Shown here piece after piece: positions 23,791 to 36,259 of a DNA stretch of 64,000 nucleotides (positions are counted from its first letter, which is position 1; the number at the start of each line of letters is the position of its first letter). The position numbers were made by a program, and so were the translations under genes. The stretch spans positions 32,208,199-32,272,198 of the forward strand of contig CM033405.1 in NCBI GenBank assembly GCA_019426215.1. The letters run 5' to 3'. The notes under the pieces are model-generated. The model saw only the letters and a list, made by a program, of their open reading frames with translations. It was not told the DNA's origin and searched no databases. Source of the DNA: Buddleja alternifolia (Eukaryota > Streptophyta > Magnoliopsida > Lamiales > Scrophulariaceae).

Positions 23791-26700
23791 TTATACATTC
23801 CCGACGGCCACACGCTTAAACAAGTCCTCAGGCAACCTCGGAGTCGGAACAGCTTGTAGAGGTGCTTTCATGTAAGTAACGGTCCCCGGTTGCTCCATCA
23901 TATCCATATCCTCCGGCTTCACCCCAGGCGGTGGAGTCCATGTAAAGTGATGCACCAAATGTCCCAACATGGATGTCACCAAATAGATAGCAAGTTGTGC
24001 ACCGGGGCAAATACGCCTTCCGGAGCCAAAGGGAAGTAGTCGATAGTCGGTGCCCTTCATGTCGATGTCCTCTTCTTGGAACCTCTCGGGGCGGAACTCA
24101 AGAGGGTTTTTCCACACGGACGGGTCCCTAGCAATGGCCCACACATTGACACTCACGGTGGCTCCTTTGGGGATGTCGTAACCGCCAATCTTGACGTTGG
24201 TGTTGGCCTTGTGGGGGAGCATTAGTGGGGTTGGTGGGTGAAACCTAAAGCATTCCTTGGTCACACATTGCAAGTAAGGGAGGTTGGGGATGTCGGCTTC
24301 GGTCATGACACGGTCTCTACCGACTACACGGTCGAGTTCCTCTTGCACCTTTTGTTGCACACGCGGGTTCCGTACCATCTCCGCCAATGCCCATTCCACA
24401 GTTATGGTGGTCGTGTCCATGCCCGCGGAGATCATGTCCTGCAAAAGTGGTTACCTCTTTAATGACAACTTTTCTCTATTAGAGCAACATATTTAACTTC
24501 ACAATGAGCATTTGGGGAAGGGAGTTTTGAGAAACAGGTAAACAAGTAGAAACTATTGCCTTTACTTACCCAAAGAAGGCCGATAATAGTGTCCTCGCTA
24601 AGATCATACTCCTTCTGAAGAGTTAGCAATGCGTCGACAAAATGGTTTTTGGTATTTCCGGTCTTTTGACGTGCAAGACTGTGCTCTTCCATGATCTTCT
24701 TGGTAAAGCTATCAGCACGACGGTCGTGCTCGTCAAGAGCTTGATTCTCAGCCTTGAACAAGAACCGAAACCACGGGAGGAACTCCGCGAAGGATTTCTT
24801 GCTACCTAACTTAATCGCACCGTTTAGAATACCCTTCAACTCTTCTCCTTGTTCATCAATTACACCATTTGAGTCCATGAACCTCTTCCCGAAAGTCAAT
24901 CTTGTTATGTGAAGGAACGCCATCATTCCCATGTATTCGCGCAACACCACAGCTTTGCCCTTATTTTCTGCCAGTGAAAGCAAATACAATTTTAGCAGAT
25001 GAACTAAGCACAGAGATATAGTTTAAGCAACTGCAGCTAATTAGAGAAACGTAGACAACATCTGATAAAGATCAGATTTTCTAATAAGTGATCTTCCAAG
25101 GGGTTATAAACTTATACTTGAAGGCTCCCTAGGCTCGCGAGTCTCGAGAGATCCAACCCCTCTATGTATTGAGCCCACATTTGGAACCAATCACATGGAG
25201 GGTGTTGATCTCCCGGGACTCGTGAGTCCTGTCAGTCACCAAGAATGATCCTGTTCCAAGAGTAGTCAACTCATCTACATAACATAGACAGGAAAAGGAC
25301 CTCCATGTCTAATAGGCCCAAGTATGTAACAAGCCATAACCCATAAGTTAAAAGAAAATTCTAGTCGAGACTTGATTTGGCCAACCCCTATTGTGATTCT
25401 CAAGAAGAGTGAATTGCACTTAGATCACTTCCTCTATGAATTAAAGTTCGATTCAGCCAAATCAGGTCCGAACTAGAATTTCTCATAAGATAAATGGTTT
25501 TAGCTCAATACATAATAGGCATAGAAGAGAGAATGGTAGGCACTCCAAGATTTTGGCTGCAATTTTTCCAATCTTTTAAATTTCACCAATACTCTATTAT
25601 CAAATTTAACCTCACCATCATGGTATCATTCTTAGGAACTCCCAAGCCTCGAAGTCTCAAAACAACCACGACCATCCATGATGGACCCCATTCGGTCCAC
25701 CGTATACGGCTGCTTGTAATAGTTATACTGAGATGTGGAGCTCGGGAGACCTAAGAAGTGCATATCTTGTTTTACTACAAAATGCATACGTTTATTTTGT
25801 TAAACTCAAAGATAGAACTTGACTTCGTAAAATTATTAAATCTTTGTTTGTTGTTCTACTACACCATATATGGTTCAAAAAATATAAAATGATGATTTTC
25901 AACACATTATAAATTATCTTCTAGTATTTTTGACTATGAATTAATGAAACTAGTTTGCAAGGTAAAATAATAGGTTCAAGAGTGAAGAGGCAAAATCTTA
26001 AACGTCTATAGTTTAAAGGGATAAAGAGGACTTTATGCTAATGTGTGAAAGATGTCTTTTAATAGAAAGTGCCAAAAAAATAGGGAAAACACGACTTTAG
26101 CACCTCCATTTTCTAACTAAACCCTTCACCACTACAAGTACAACCCATAATCTAGCAAGATCTGAGATGCAATAACAACCTTGATCTCGCGGATAAATTG
26201 ACGAACATTGCTAGTGATTGTCATTTAAGAGTTGTGCTTCCACCAGATCAGCTAGCTCTAGAACTTTATGGATTATTTAAAATGAATAGATTATAGTTTC
26301 CATCATTTCGAAATTTTATGGCTTATAATCTAATGAAGTAGTACTTCCGAATTTTTTTCCACTTTTGACAATTTTTGTATTAACATTTTTGGAGACCAGT
26401 GCCGGAGCCAGGGGTGCTGGTGTGGACACCCGCCCTCTCAACTTTGAAAAATATTTTCCAGCCCCTAAAAACAGAAATTTTTTAACTACACCCGATGTGG
26501 AACACAGTTACTTACGCCAAAACACAACTAAAAATAATAAAAAATATTTGACTAGTTTTCATTGTTTTTTGATGTGTCTTTGCGTAAGTAACTAGGTCGC
26601 ATACTCGGAAGGATAAGAATTTTTCCCTAAAAACTTTTGATATTTGAAATTCCATTCCCTAAAATCTCAAGGTTTTCCTTTCTTTTTTTCTGTTTCGTCC

Positions 26701-27355
26701 CCGAAACCCAAATCCTGACTCCGTCCCGTCCCGTCCCTGTTTCGAGAGACTAATTAACAGTTGATGTCCCTTAATACCTCCCAACTAGACACGAATTCGA
26801 TTCAATAAAAACACAACAACAAAAACAGATTTAAACCAATAAAAACATAAAAAAGATCAAATATTTACCAGGCTTATTGCAATCCTTGAAAATGGATTCA
26901 ACCATGGCAGTAACTTCATCTTCCCTAATAGGCTTCAACCCATCAACCCTCTTCATTGAGAACAGCTCAAGTGTACAGAGCTTCCTCACCTTCACATAGT
27001 GGGGCCCATAATCCGACCAGATCAAATCCATGCCGTTCTTGCTGAACTTGGCGATCTGACGTGTCCTGTTCCTATTGGCCAGCTGCTGGTCGTTGTCCTT
27101 CAACACTTCTTTGGCTAGGGCAGCCGAGTTGACGACGATGCTGAGGTGGGACCCCAGGTAGACGGAGAAGATCGGGCCGTAGATTTGGGACCATTCTGTG
27201 AAGCAACGGACGAGGACTGGTTTGATGTCGTAGAGGTTGCCGACGATGGGGAGGGGGCGGGGGCCAGGGGGGAGCTTGAATCTGAAGCGTTGGAAGAGCT
27301 TGTATGAGATGAAGATGGTGAGGAGAGAGAAGAGGAGGATGAGAGGGAGAGCCAT
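23791..27355 (-). CDS. CYP98A: Cytochrome P450, CYP98A family (p-coumaroyl ester 3'-hydroxylase type), 3 exons
   Basis: ER-anchored monooxygenase of the family that 3-hydroxylates p-coumaroyl esters (shikimate, quinate or, in some lineages, other phenolic acids) for lignin and caffeoyl-ester synthesis. Exons on the minus strand: 27355-26869, 24967-24570, 24438-23791; 1533 nt, 510 residues, the usual CYP98A length with its usual two introns. It has an N-terminal hydrophobic anchor (about 3-20), proline hinge PPGPRPLP (29-36), oxygen-binding AGMDTT (300-305), ExxR at Glu357/Arg360, PERF (412-415) and haem loop [10 protein letters not shown] with Cys439. All catalytic features are intact. Several stretches (the B-C loop [20 protein letters not shown], and [20 protein letters not shown]) differ clearly from the conserved lignin-type enzymes, so this may be a specialised paralogue with another acyl acceptor. 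Intron 1 (1.9 kb) carries repeats. Confidence 0.93.
25125..25225. repeat. Foldback repeat in CYP98A intron 1
   Basis: Arms of about 35 bp: GCGAGTCTCGAGAGATC... against the complement of ...GATCTCCCGGGACTCGTGAG. The same family occurs twice in the transporter gene (50030-50165 and 50285-50405). Non-coding. Confidence 0.65.
26397..26740. mobile_element. hAT-like MITE remnant (GGAGCCAGGGG family) in CYP98A intron 1
   Basis: Left end CAGTGCCGGAGCCAGGGG; right end CTGACTCCGTCCCGTCCC... in inverted sense. Relatives lie at 49352-49541 and 37391-37577. No clean target duplication was seen. Confidence 0.5.
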
Positions 27356-27395
27356 TGGTGGGGCTGGGGTGGTGGAGAATGAGATTATTGAGATG

Positions 27396-27405
27396 GTATA
27401 TATAT
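27396..27405 (-). promoter_or_regulatory. Likely TATA box of the CYP98A gene
   Basis: On the minus strand the region about 45 nt upstream of the ATG reads CAATATATATACC. A TTGAC W-box-like string (27444-27448, plus strand) and an AC-element-like CAACTACCCAC on the minus strand lie just beyond it. The TATA box fits by position; the others are suggestive only. Confidence 0.5.
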
Positions 27406-27464
27406 TGAAACTGAGGAGATGTGGGTAGTTGGAGGGAGGAAAAGTTGACTACAGGCTTATATAT

Positions 27465-27475
27465 CTATATATATA

Positions 27476-27518
<43 letters not shown>

Positions 27519-27615
27519 GTATATGTATATGTATATGTATATATCTATATATGTTTATGTATATTGAGAGAATAATTTGATATGTATATATATGTTTATA
27601 TGTGTGTGTATATCT
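27465..27615. repeat. TA / TATATG microsatellite in the CYP98A promoter
   Basis: Long runs of TATATG hexamers with TA and TG variants, about 65-215 bp upstream of the TATA box. Length variation here could alter promoter spacing (inference). Confidence 0.95.
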
Positions 27616-27689
27616 GTATATATACTATTCATAATAATTGCTTTCTCACTTTGATTAATATATTTGAAGGATAATTACATTTATAATTC

Positions 27690-28140
27690 CACTTGTAGAT
27701 GATTTGTGTCAAAGTAATCTTTCAAGTGAAAAAATTAGCATTAACGTCTCTCAAATACATTTCTTGGTTTCGTTACGGCCTTTTGTTCAATTTTTTGGCT
27801 ACTTTTGGCTGGACAAATTGACAAGTGCAGTGCACATGGGGCCATTCTATGCTGGGCCAAGACCATTGGTCTCGAGGGTCATTTACAAATTTAAACCCCC
27901 CTCCCCTTGGGGAGATCCAACTGTCTCGACCCATCATAGAATTTTTAGTGCACATTCCATTTTCTAGGCGTAAAATGGTCTTTTGGTTGACCAAAAATAG
28001 TACTTGAGGGGTGGTAGGGTAGAATGGTCTTTTGGTTGACCAAAAATAGTACTTGAGGGGTGAAAATGGTAAATTTTTCACTTGAATGACTACACTGATA
28101 CAAACCGTCTATTTTAGGGACTAAAAATGTCGTTAGCCGT
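27690..28140. repeat. Repeat-rich segment with 49-bp direct duplication
   Basis: A unit containing AATGGTCTTTTGGTTGACC occurs at about 27974 and again at about 28023. The surrounding sequence (CAAAGTAATCTTTCAAGTGA on the left; TCACTTGAATGACTACACTG on the right) is inverted, so the whole block is probably a decayed TIR element. No gene. Confidence 0.5.
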
Positions 28141-28395
28141 ATATTTGATTTAGTATAATCTTGTGAAAAATATTGTGTATCCTAATTCATGGGGTAAAAT
28201 GCTACACATTTAAATTTTATAGGGGCATAATCTTGTTTTTTGAGTTTTTAAAGGGTATAGTGCTAAAAGTTGAATTTGAGGGGGGTGGAAGTGCACTTTG
28301 TCCTAATTCATAAGGCAATGCTTCAAACTTCATTTATATGGTAGGTAGGTAATTGGAGGTGGAGGAATGAAAGATCGCTCCACCTCACTCCCCAC

Positions 28396-28940
28396 CTATG
28401 TTGCACAGACACGGATACGTAGACACAGACACTGCACGACACGGACATGTCAATTCTTAAAAAATTAGGACACGAACACGATTCGGACACATCTGCCCAT
28501 ATTTTTTTTATATGTATATATATAATATAATATAAACTTATGAGTAATTAAGCACCTATTAGACAATAATCAACAATTCAACAACTTATTAATAACAACC
28601 TATATATATATATATTCACTATTTATATATGAGCAACCTATTTTTACACAAAATAACAACTTATTAATAACAATGTTTCTGTAAACTATAAAGCTCCATT
28701 TATATATAATTACACATATATATATAAATACATTTATATTAAAAATACATAAAAAAATGCAAAAAATCAGCCCCGAAGTGTCCTGAACGTGTCCGAGCCG
28801 TGCCCGAGCCGTATCCAATTTTTATTTATTTATTTTAAATTCTGGACACACTTTTGCCGTGTCCGACACGTCCCGTAGTCATGTCCGCCGCGTGTCCGAC
28901 ACTGCACGTGGTGAATTTTTGGCGTGTCCGTGCATCATAG
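28396..28940. mobile_element. hAT-like non-autonomous element rich in GTGTCCGACACG motifs
   Basis: 545 bp with ends CTATGTTGCACAGACACG and GTGTCCGTGCATCATAG (inverted), flanked by near-identical 8-bp direct repeats CTCCCCAC (28388-28395) and CTCCTCAC (28941-28948). GC-rich subterminal blocks contain repeated GTGTCCGA/GACACG strings around an AT-rich, non-coding middle. The second copy at 58529-59160 has a perfect 8-bp duplication, supporting these borders. Confidence 0.82.
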
Positions 28941-28948
28941 CTCCTCAC

Positions 28949-31900
28949 ACTTAGAGGTTTGAGCATGATCACAAGAGTGTTCGTTTTGAAAAAATGGCAC
29001 AACTTCGGTCAATTAGGTTAGAGTCGAAAGACTTGATACTCAATTTGAGATCGATAATGAAAAGCTAATTTGGGCTTGATTAATTAACATATCAAATAAA
29101 ATTTGAACAACTTTTTGTGCACGATAAGTTCTAAAGCTTGGGTTGATTAGTTAAAAATGATCAAATATGTGTAAAATATCAAGCTACTCGAGCTCTACTT
29201 GATCGAGGCTCATTTAAGCTAGGTCGGATTGACTATTAAATCAATCTCAAACACACTTTGAAATTTAATATTAATTTAAACAAACTACAACAACTTGTTC
29301 AATTCGACTTGATCCATTTATAACCCTAAATCAAGTGACTTCATCACTTCAGCTTGAACAAAGTGCATGGTAGTTTGAACTGATTGACACTAAACATAAT
29401 CAGGTCAACTATCCTAAACAAATATGTAAATTTCGGGATCAAGTATAGAAGGAACATTAGTCTAGGGATGAAGACTGAAGATTGAGTCTAGCAGGCTAGA
29501 GCTTGAATTGAACTTGAACTTTTTTCATGATATCGAGCTCGAGCCAATTGTATATATTAATACATACGCGAGCTAATAACTACATAAATATAATAAAATC
29601 TTTATTTATTTATTAAAACATTTTTAAATAAATAATATATATATATATATATATATTAATACATATTAATTAATATGTGTGTGTGTGTGTGTGTCTAACT
29701 GTCTATGTATATATGTGTGTGCGCGCTAGGGCTCTATTCCATCAAATTCACTTAAGCTGTGAGACGCAATCGGTTTATTCATGAAAATTGACTATAATGA
29801 TTATTTTCAGTAAAAAAATATGGGGTTTTTGAGCATTAATTAGTGGTATATAATATCAGACTAATTTTATTAGTCACTTGATCTCAGATTGAATGTATTT
29901 AATTATTTTTTCAATTTACACAATAGTGCCGTAAGAATAATTTTCAAAATGACAATTATACTTCCGCATGTACCATAAAAGATAATAGTTTTATTATATA
30001 GTTTTCTTGTATGAGATATTAAATTGAACGAGCAAATAATATACACCCGTAATAAATCACACGCTCACATCATTAACCTCGTGTCATATTGAGATACGGT
30101 AAAATTTGTGACTGCAAAATAAAATTCAATGAAGTATTTTAAAACTAATTTAGTTAGGTTACAAAATTTATCAAATCTTTCCGTGTGTAATACATTTTGC
30201 TCCCTTGAACTATATATTAGGTGCCAAATACTCCCTTGAACTAATTTAGGCTACAAAATTTATCAAATATTGTGCACTTTGAGGGGCAGTTTTATGTCAC
30301 AACGGTCCAACCGAGTCACTACACTAAATACCATTGGATGCAAGAACAAAATAGTAAAAAATACTTAAAACACCTATATTTAATAGTGTTAGATGAATCG
30401 ACTCCATTAAACTGGATCCAACTTGAAATTCCCCAGTTTGAGGGTGAAACTGCACAATATTTATCTTTACTCTTTTTTTTTTTAAAATTCAAAGAAAAAA
30501 GTACAAAAAATATCATGATGAGAACAAAAATCTTTATTATTTGACAACCTTAATCATCATTATATTTGTCCCATTGGTTCTCCAGCTACCCTCATTTTCC
30601 TGTGCACTAGTAATTTATTTCACCTAACTCTGTCCCACGGTCCACGTGGTTTAGCATATCAAGATTATTATTTTTTGGGTTAACCAAATGGCCAGTCCAG
30701 ATTTCCTATTACAAATATCGTTACCTCTCATATTTCATTTATTTTTTTTATATGTCAATTGTATAAAATTTAAATTTATTATATATTTAGAAAAAATATT
30801 TATATATCTATCATTATTAAAAAGAAAAATAATAAAATTGCAATAGAAGATCTCACACACCAATTGACCCATACTTAAGACTTATCTTATTCAAAACGAG
30901 GGGCACAATGTAAAACTCGTTCCAATAAATGCAATTTCATAATATTTTCGACAATTATAAAGTGGATTCTAATTGTATTTTCTAAAATTGACTTATAAAT
31001 AGATGAAACAAAAGGCCAATTGACCGAGTGAAAATTTATATGTGTTAGGTTTTCGAATATTTCTCCAAGCTCCAACAACTCATTTGTTGGATTTTGTAGG
31101 TTGTTTGATTTGAGGTAGAATGATTTAATAATCAAATTAAATTTAAACATAATTTAAAATATAAATTCCAATTTTAGACATACAAACACAGTTCGTTAAT
31201 ATAAAATCTAATTATTCATACAAACACAATTCGTTAATATAAATTTTAACTATACAATACATACAAACGCAGTTCATTTGACTTGATTCGATTCATTTAG
31301 TTCGTAAAAATATTAAAGACAGAATCTTACCAAGTTCTTGGTCTCAATGGAGATTTATGATGTCTATGTGATTGATATTATCATTGAATTAGGTTGGATC
31401 ACAATTACATATAATGTTGGTTGCGGTGTTATAATGATGAGTTTCATGGTTTTTCACTCTAATGCGATGAGTTCAAAGTTCATTGGAATTCGCAACATTA
31501 TGTTGATGTATTATAAACTGACAATAATCAACGTACTTAATCTAGTAACAATATTGATTCATTTCATGATGTATTAACTATTAATAGGACTTCAGGGATT
31601 AAGTTAATTTATACGTCCCAATAGCTTATCATTTAAAAAAAAAAGATACGTTCCAACAAATGTTAACTGAAAAGAAAATTATATATTGGAACAAGTTTTA
31701 ATGAAAAAAATATTAGGCCCCAATTTAATGACATACTATTTCTCATTTTTCGATTTTTCAGAGATTTTTTTCATCAAAAATGCATTTGTTTGACATCTCT
31801 TAAAAATATCCCAAAAAATACTACACACAATTTCCCTAAAGAATATCTCGAATTTCTTTGAAAAATAGATTTAAGTGGCGTTTTTCTAATTTTTCTCAGA

Positions 31901-32378
31901 AAGTCAGAATTTTTACTATTCATTGTTAGATCGTTCACCCAACAATTAAAAGCACTTTATCCGCCAATTATTAATATAGTCATCAAAATAATCACATATC
32001 TTTATTTGAAATGATGTAAGCTACGAAATAGAATTTACTTTTACATATTTTTGAATGCCTCAATCGATTAACTTAACTTACATATGTTTAAGTTATCTTA
32101 TAAAAACAAAAACCATCCATACTAATTTTCCACAAGAAAAATAATTTTTCTTACAAAAAAGACAAACCACATCACACTTAATTATTACATTTTTTTTTAT
32201 CAAAAAACTCGTCTAAACACACATCCTCCATCATATCTCTACGTTCTTTAAAATATAATTTCTCTTACTTTATCTACGAAAAATAAGAAATGAGAACCAT
32301 ACATCCATCCAATCAAACCCTCACACTTCCTCTATCATATCTCTACTTTCTTAAAAATAATTTCTCTTATTTTATCTA
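28949..32378. other. AT-rich intergenic region without genes
   Basis: No supported coding sequence; the listed ORFs are short and unlike any family I know. Microsatellites (TA)n and (GT)n lie at about 29636-29695. The rest is low-complexity AT-rich sequence. Confidence 0.6.
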
Positions 32379-34203
32379 GGGACGATTACATGCACACCCC
32401 CCTCACTTTTGTCATAATTACAAAAACACTCCCCTCACTTTTGAAAAATTACAAGGACACCCCCTGTTAGCATCTGACATCGTCGGAATATGTGAAAAGT
32501 CTATTTTACCCTTCCGGAAAAGGCATAAAGAAAAAGAGAAAGAAAATCCAAATTTGTAATCTTATAATAGACTAAAATACCCTTTAGTATGTATATATCC
32601 ATATATATTTGTAAACACACATAAACGCAAATATATATATATATATAAACACACATAAACTACACCCAAACCACAACTAACATTCCGGCAAGGCGACGGG
32701 AAGGCGACCACGATGTTGCAGGTGGTGATGGCTTTGGGGTGAAAGGGAGTGTTGGTGGTCGCGACTTTTGTAAAGAGTGGTGGCAGGCGGCGGATCAGAG
32801 TAAAATGGTGGTGGCAAGCAGGGTTTTTTGTGAAGGGTGGTGGTAGGCGGTGAATCTGGTACACTGGTAGGTGTTGACGGTTGCGGTAATGGAGTGACGA
32901 TTAGTGTTATAGGTGGCGGATCTGGTGATAATGGTGGTGGCAGGCGGCGGGCGGGGGTCTTCGAATGGGGGAGCTTGTCGGGGTGTTCCGACGAGTTTGG
33001 TTCGACTCGACGGGTCTGGTTTGACACGTTGTTGTGGAGATGACGGAAGCAGCGGCCGGTGCTGATGGCGGGTATTGTGGTTGGGTTGGGGGTGTTTTGG
33101 GCGGGGGGGTATCTGGACGACTGGGGGTGGAGATGTCGGCGTGTGGTGGTGGTGCTGTTTGGGTGGAGGATTTGTAGGAGGTATGGTGGTGGGTGTAATG
33201 GTGGCTATGGTTTCGATTGAGAAGGGCTAGCGGCAATTTGAGGGGTTGGGGGTTTGACGAAGTTGGGTTTAGAAAATTTGGAGATGGAGGTGGTGGTATA
33301 GTGGTGGGTGTAATGGTGGCTATGGTTTCGGTCGAAAAGGGCTGGCGACAATTGGAGAGGTTGGGGGTTTGGCAGAGTTGGGTTTACGAAATCTGGAGAT
33401 GGAGGTGGAAGTGGAAGTGGAGGTATGGTGGTGGCTAGGGTTTTGGTGAGAAAGAAGAAGACGGGTGGAGAAAAAGAAAAGGAAAAAGAAAAAGAAAAGA
33501 AAAGAAAAGAGAAAAAGATAATAAATTTAATTAATAATTAAATATAGTATATAAAAATTCCGCACAATTTGACCATCATCCGAATTTTTTTTTGTCTTAA
33601 TTCATTATAAAATGTAGATAAAAAAAATTATCTCTCAATTTTAATCAATGAATGAATTTTTTAATATAATCTATTCTTTGGTTACAGTTAAATAATTTAA
33701 TTAGCACCATATAAAAAACATACATTACTGAATATGTAAAACTGAATATTTATATATTTCATTAGTTTTCTTTTAATTATTATCTCATAGTTAACTAATT
33801 ATTTAAATGTTTAAGGTAATTAAAAGTAAATCTTTTTACTTGTTTGATTAATTTTCCTTTAATTAGAACAATAATAGCTAATTTATGTTATTATAAAAAA
33901 TAAGTAAGGAAAAATTTGAAATATAAAACAATTTCAATATAGGTGGTGTTTATTATATTAACATCCCCGGGGGTATTTTGGTCATGTAAAATTTGACCAC
34001 ATTTTGTCATATTTGACCAAGGGTAAAATGGTATTATCAGATATTTTTTTCGCTGACATCAGCAAATTCCGGGCTGGAAAAAGTGACAGGGGGTGTATAT
34101 ATAAGGGCCCATGCCCTGACAGGAGGAGTGTGTAATTTCAAAACTCGATTGAGTTTTTTGGTGATTTGCACTACAGTGAAGAGGAGTTTATGTAATTTAC
34201 TCT
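32379..34203. mobile_element. Large TIR element of the ATTACATGCACACCCCC family
   Basis: Inverted ends: left GATTACATGCACACCCCCCT, right complement AATTACATAAACTCCTCTTC. The same pattern of two short CCCCTCACTTTTG-like strings occurs in the MITEs at 8872, 10354 and 13268, so this 1.8 kb copy may be a longer family member with captured DNA. Its middle (32690-33450) is G-rich on the plus strand and encodes only Pro/His-rich low-complexity ORFs on the minus strand. A tandem repeat of about 116 bp lies at 33186-33420. Confidence 0.6.
33186..33420. repeat. Tandem repeat of about 116 bp, two copies
   Basis: Units begin GGTGGGTGTAATGGTGGCTA at about 33187 and 33303 and differ at scattered positions. 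They lie inside the TIR element at 32379-34203. Confidence 0.85.
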
Positions 34204-34900
34204 TTTATTTATAAAAAATAAGAAATAAAAAATAGACGTAGATTCAATCGGTCCTATATTACATTGAGTTTGCTATTGTCGTGCAATCAAGTTCCACCTA
34301 TTTAAAAGATAGAAGATGTGACTCTAGTAATATTAGCAGAAGAAAAGTAAATAAGTTTCACCTATTTAATAGAGCACTGAGATTTTGGTTAGGTAGAACG
34401 TGTCAGCCACGTTCAATATAGTCAATTTTCCCATGGGCTTTTCCGTATAAAGAGATATCCAAGTTGTTAAAAGTTACTCGCTAATATATGATTCTGGGTT
34501 ATATCAATGTGTACTAGAATCGCCTCAAATTGTCTTTGGCTATGTTTGGTCATATTTTTAAAGATTGAATTTTTTATTTTTTGGATCTCCATAAAATAAG
34601 ATTTATATTCAAATTCATTTTCTTCAAACAATACTTATTCTCATTTTTTGTTACACAATTTTTTATACAAACATCCATCATTATACTTTTCAAATCATAT
34701 CGCACTATCTCTTATCATTAATCAATTTAACCCCTACTATTAAACTTATTTTATCTCTTACTTTATAACTAATTCAATGATTTCCTATGTCAATTTCCAA
34801 TCAAAAATTATCTTTATATCATATCAACACTAATTCCAATTATTTTTTCAAAAATACAACCAAAATTCTTGGGTGCAGAGAGTCGTGAACACCAAGTGGC

Positions 34901-34957
34901 CTGTATTGTGCCACATCAACACATGTTGTGATCATGTGTTGATGTGGCACAATACAG
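34901..34957. repeat. Perfect 25-bp inverted repeat with 7-nt loop
   Basis: Arm 34901-34925 is exactly complementary to 34933-34957, with loop TTGTGAT. Imperfect pairing extends further out to about 34874 and 34988. The transcript would form a stable stem. It may be a young foldback MITE or a small-RNA precursor; the sequence alone does not decide. Confidence 0.95.
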
Positions 34958-35094
34958 ACAACGTGGTGTATGGAAGGCTCGGTGCATTGTAATATTATCC
35001 CCAAACATACCACATAATTCAATATTCTTGTACGAATACCTATAATCATCATTCCCGATACAAAATTCTAAAGACAAACTTGAAAATATGGGCC

Positions 35095-35240
35095 AATTCT
35101 ATACCACACCCATACCATTGGTCTTGACTGCCTTAACACTACACATTTGAATTGGAATGAGTGGTTTGTACATGAGTAGTGAGTGATGAAAACCACCCAC
35201 CTCTACACAAATGTGTGGTGTTAAGGTAATCAAAACTATT
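35095..35240. repeat. Foldback MITE
   Basis: The left arm ACCATTGGTCTTGACTGCC... pairs with the complement of the right arm (...GGTAATCAAAACTATTGGT), about 35 bp per arm, non-coding. Confidence 0.7.
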
Positions 35241-35923
35241 GGTCTATGATCAACTTAAAATTTTCTGAAAATATACCAAACATAGCCTAATATTTCAAAT
35301 CCCATGTTTGAGGTGAAGTTCAAGGTGTCCACACGAGGGCGCAGCCCCCCAAATAATGGTTAGGTCGCTGACTTTGTCTGTGAATGCTTGAATGGTAGGT
35401 TTATGATTTCTCCAACCTTTCTAATACTAAACATGCCCACCTACCGATTTCTTATATGATGATATAAAATACTTCATTAAAGAAAACTTTTTATACAAGA
35501 CTTTTATCTTTGAGTACATAAATTAGAAGAGACAGGACTATTAAATCGGTGGATTTACCAACAATAAAAAAGGACAATAAACATAATTCTAACTTCTACT
35601 TATGGTCAAGTTAGTTTTAAAAAGTCTCATATATTTTAAAAAGTAATGATATTTGGAGTTTCAAGTAAATTAGGGCCCGATTAGACTGAATGCTATTTCT
35701 AATTAATCATTTTTTTTTAAAAGTAAAAGAATTTATTTTGAGGGGAGTAGATATACAATGGAGGATAATTGTATTTGAATGAGTTTTATTATTTTTTTTA
35801 TAGAAAAAAGTGTAATAATTAGGTGTAATGTTGTGTGTGTATATATATATATATATATTTTGAAAAACGTAATCTTATTATTATTCAACTTAGACAATTA
35901 CAACGACTCCAGACATTCTTGGG

Positions 35924-36259
35924 CTAACCAAATTTACAATTGATAGCATGCCAAATTTGCTCTACAATATCACTAACGTTTTTCCTACCAATAGAAAACA
36001 ATCGTTTGTTCCACTTCATCCACACAAAATATACTATCGCAACGAATAAAGCCTGTTTCTTACCAAAAGTAAAAACTCTGACTCTCCAGAATAAAATCTG
36101 AGAGAAACACCCTCTATAATCATTTTTCAAGTAAACTTGAGATTTTTTTAGGGAAATTATGTGTAACATTTCTTTGAAATATTTTTTGTAGATACCAAAT
36201 AAATGCATTTTTGGTGAAAATATCTCTAAAAAATTTATAAATAAGAAACAACTTCCCAT
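35924..36259 (-). pseudogene. LINE (L1-type) ORF2 C-terminal remnant, RVT zinc-binding region
   Basis: An open frame of 111 codons on the minus strand whose second half (KKQALFVAIVYFVWMKWNKRLF..., then VEQIWHAI) resembles the C-terminal end of plant non-LTR retrotransposon polyproteins, typically LAATVYxIWxERNxRIF. No reverse transcriptase or endonuclease domain is seen next to it, so this is a 5'-truncated dead copy. Assignment is from the motif only. Confidence 0.55.

Larger units (their letters stand above)
34538..35289. mobile_element. TIR element with two hairpins inside
   Basis: Ends GGCTATGTTTGGTCATATTT and complement AAATATACCAAACATAGCC are near-perfect inverted repeats of about 20 bp. 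Two separate foldback units are included (34874-34988 and 35095-35240). Non-coding. No clear flanking duplication was seen. Confidence 0.65.

Noticed and set aside
24238..24496. Plus-strand ORFs opposite the P450
   Set aside because: Shadows of CYP98A exon 3; no independent features.
32562..33236. Pro/His/Thr-rich minus-strand ORFs
   Set aside because: Composition follows a G-rich simple sequence inside a TIR element. There is no domain, and frames overlap one another.
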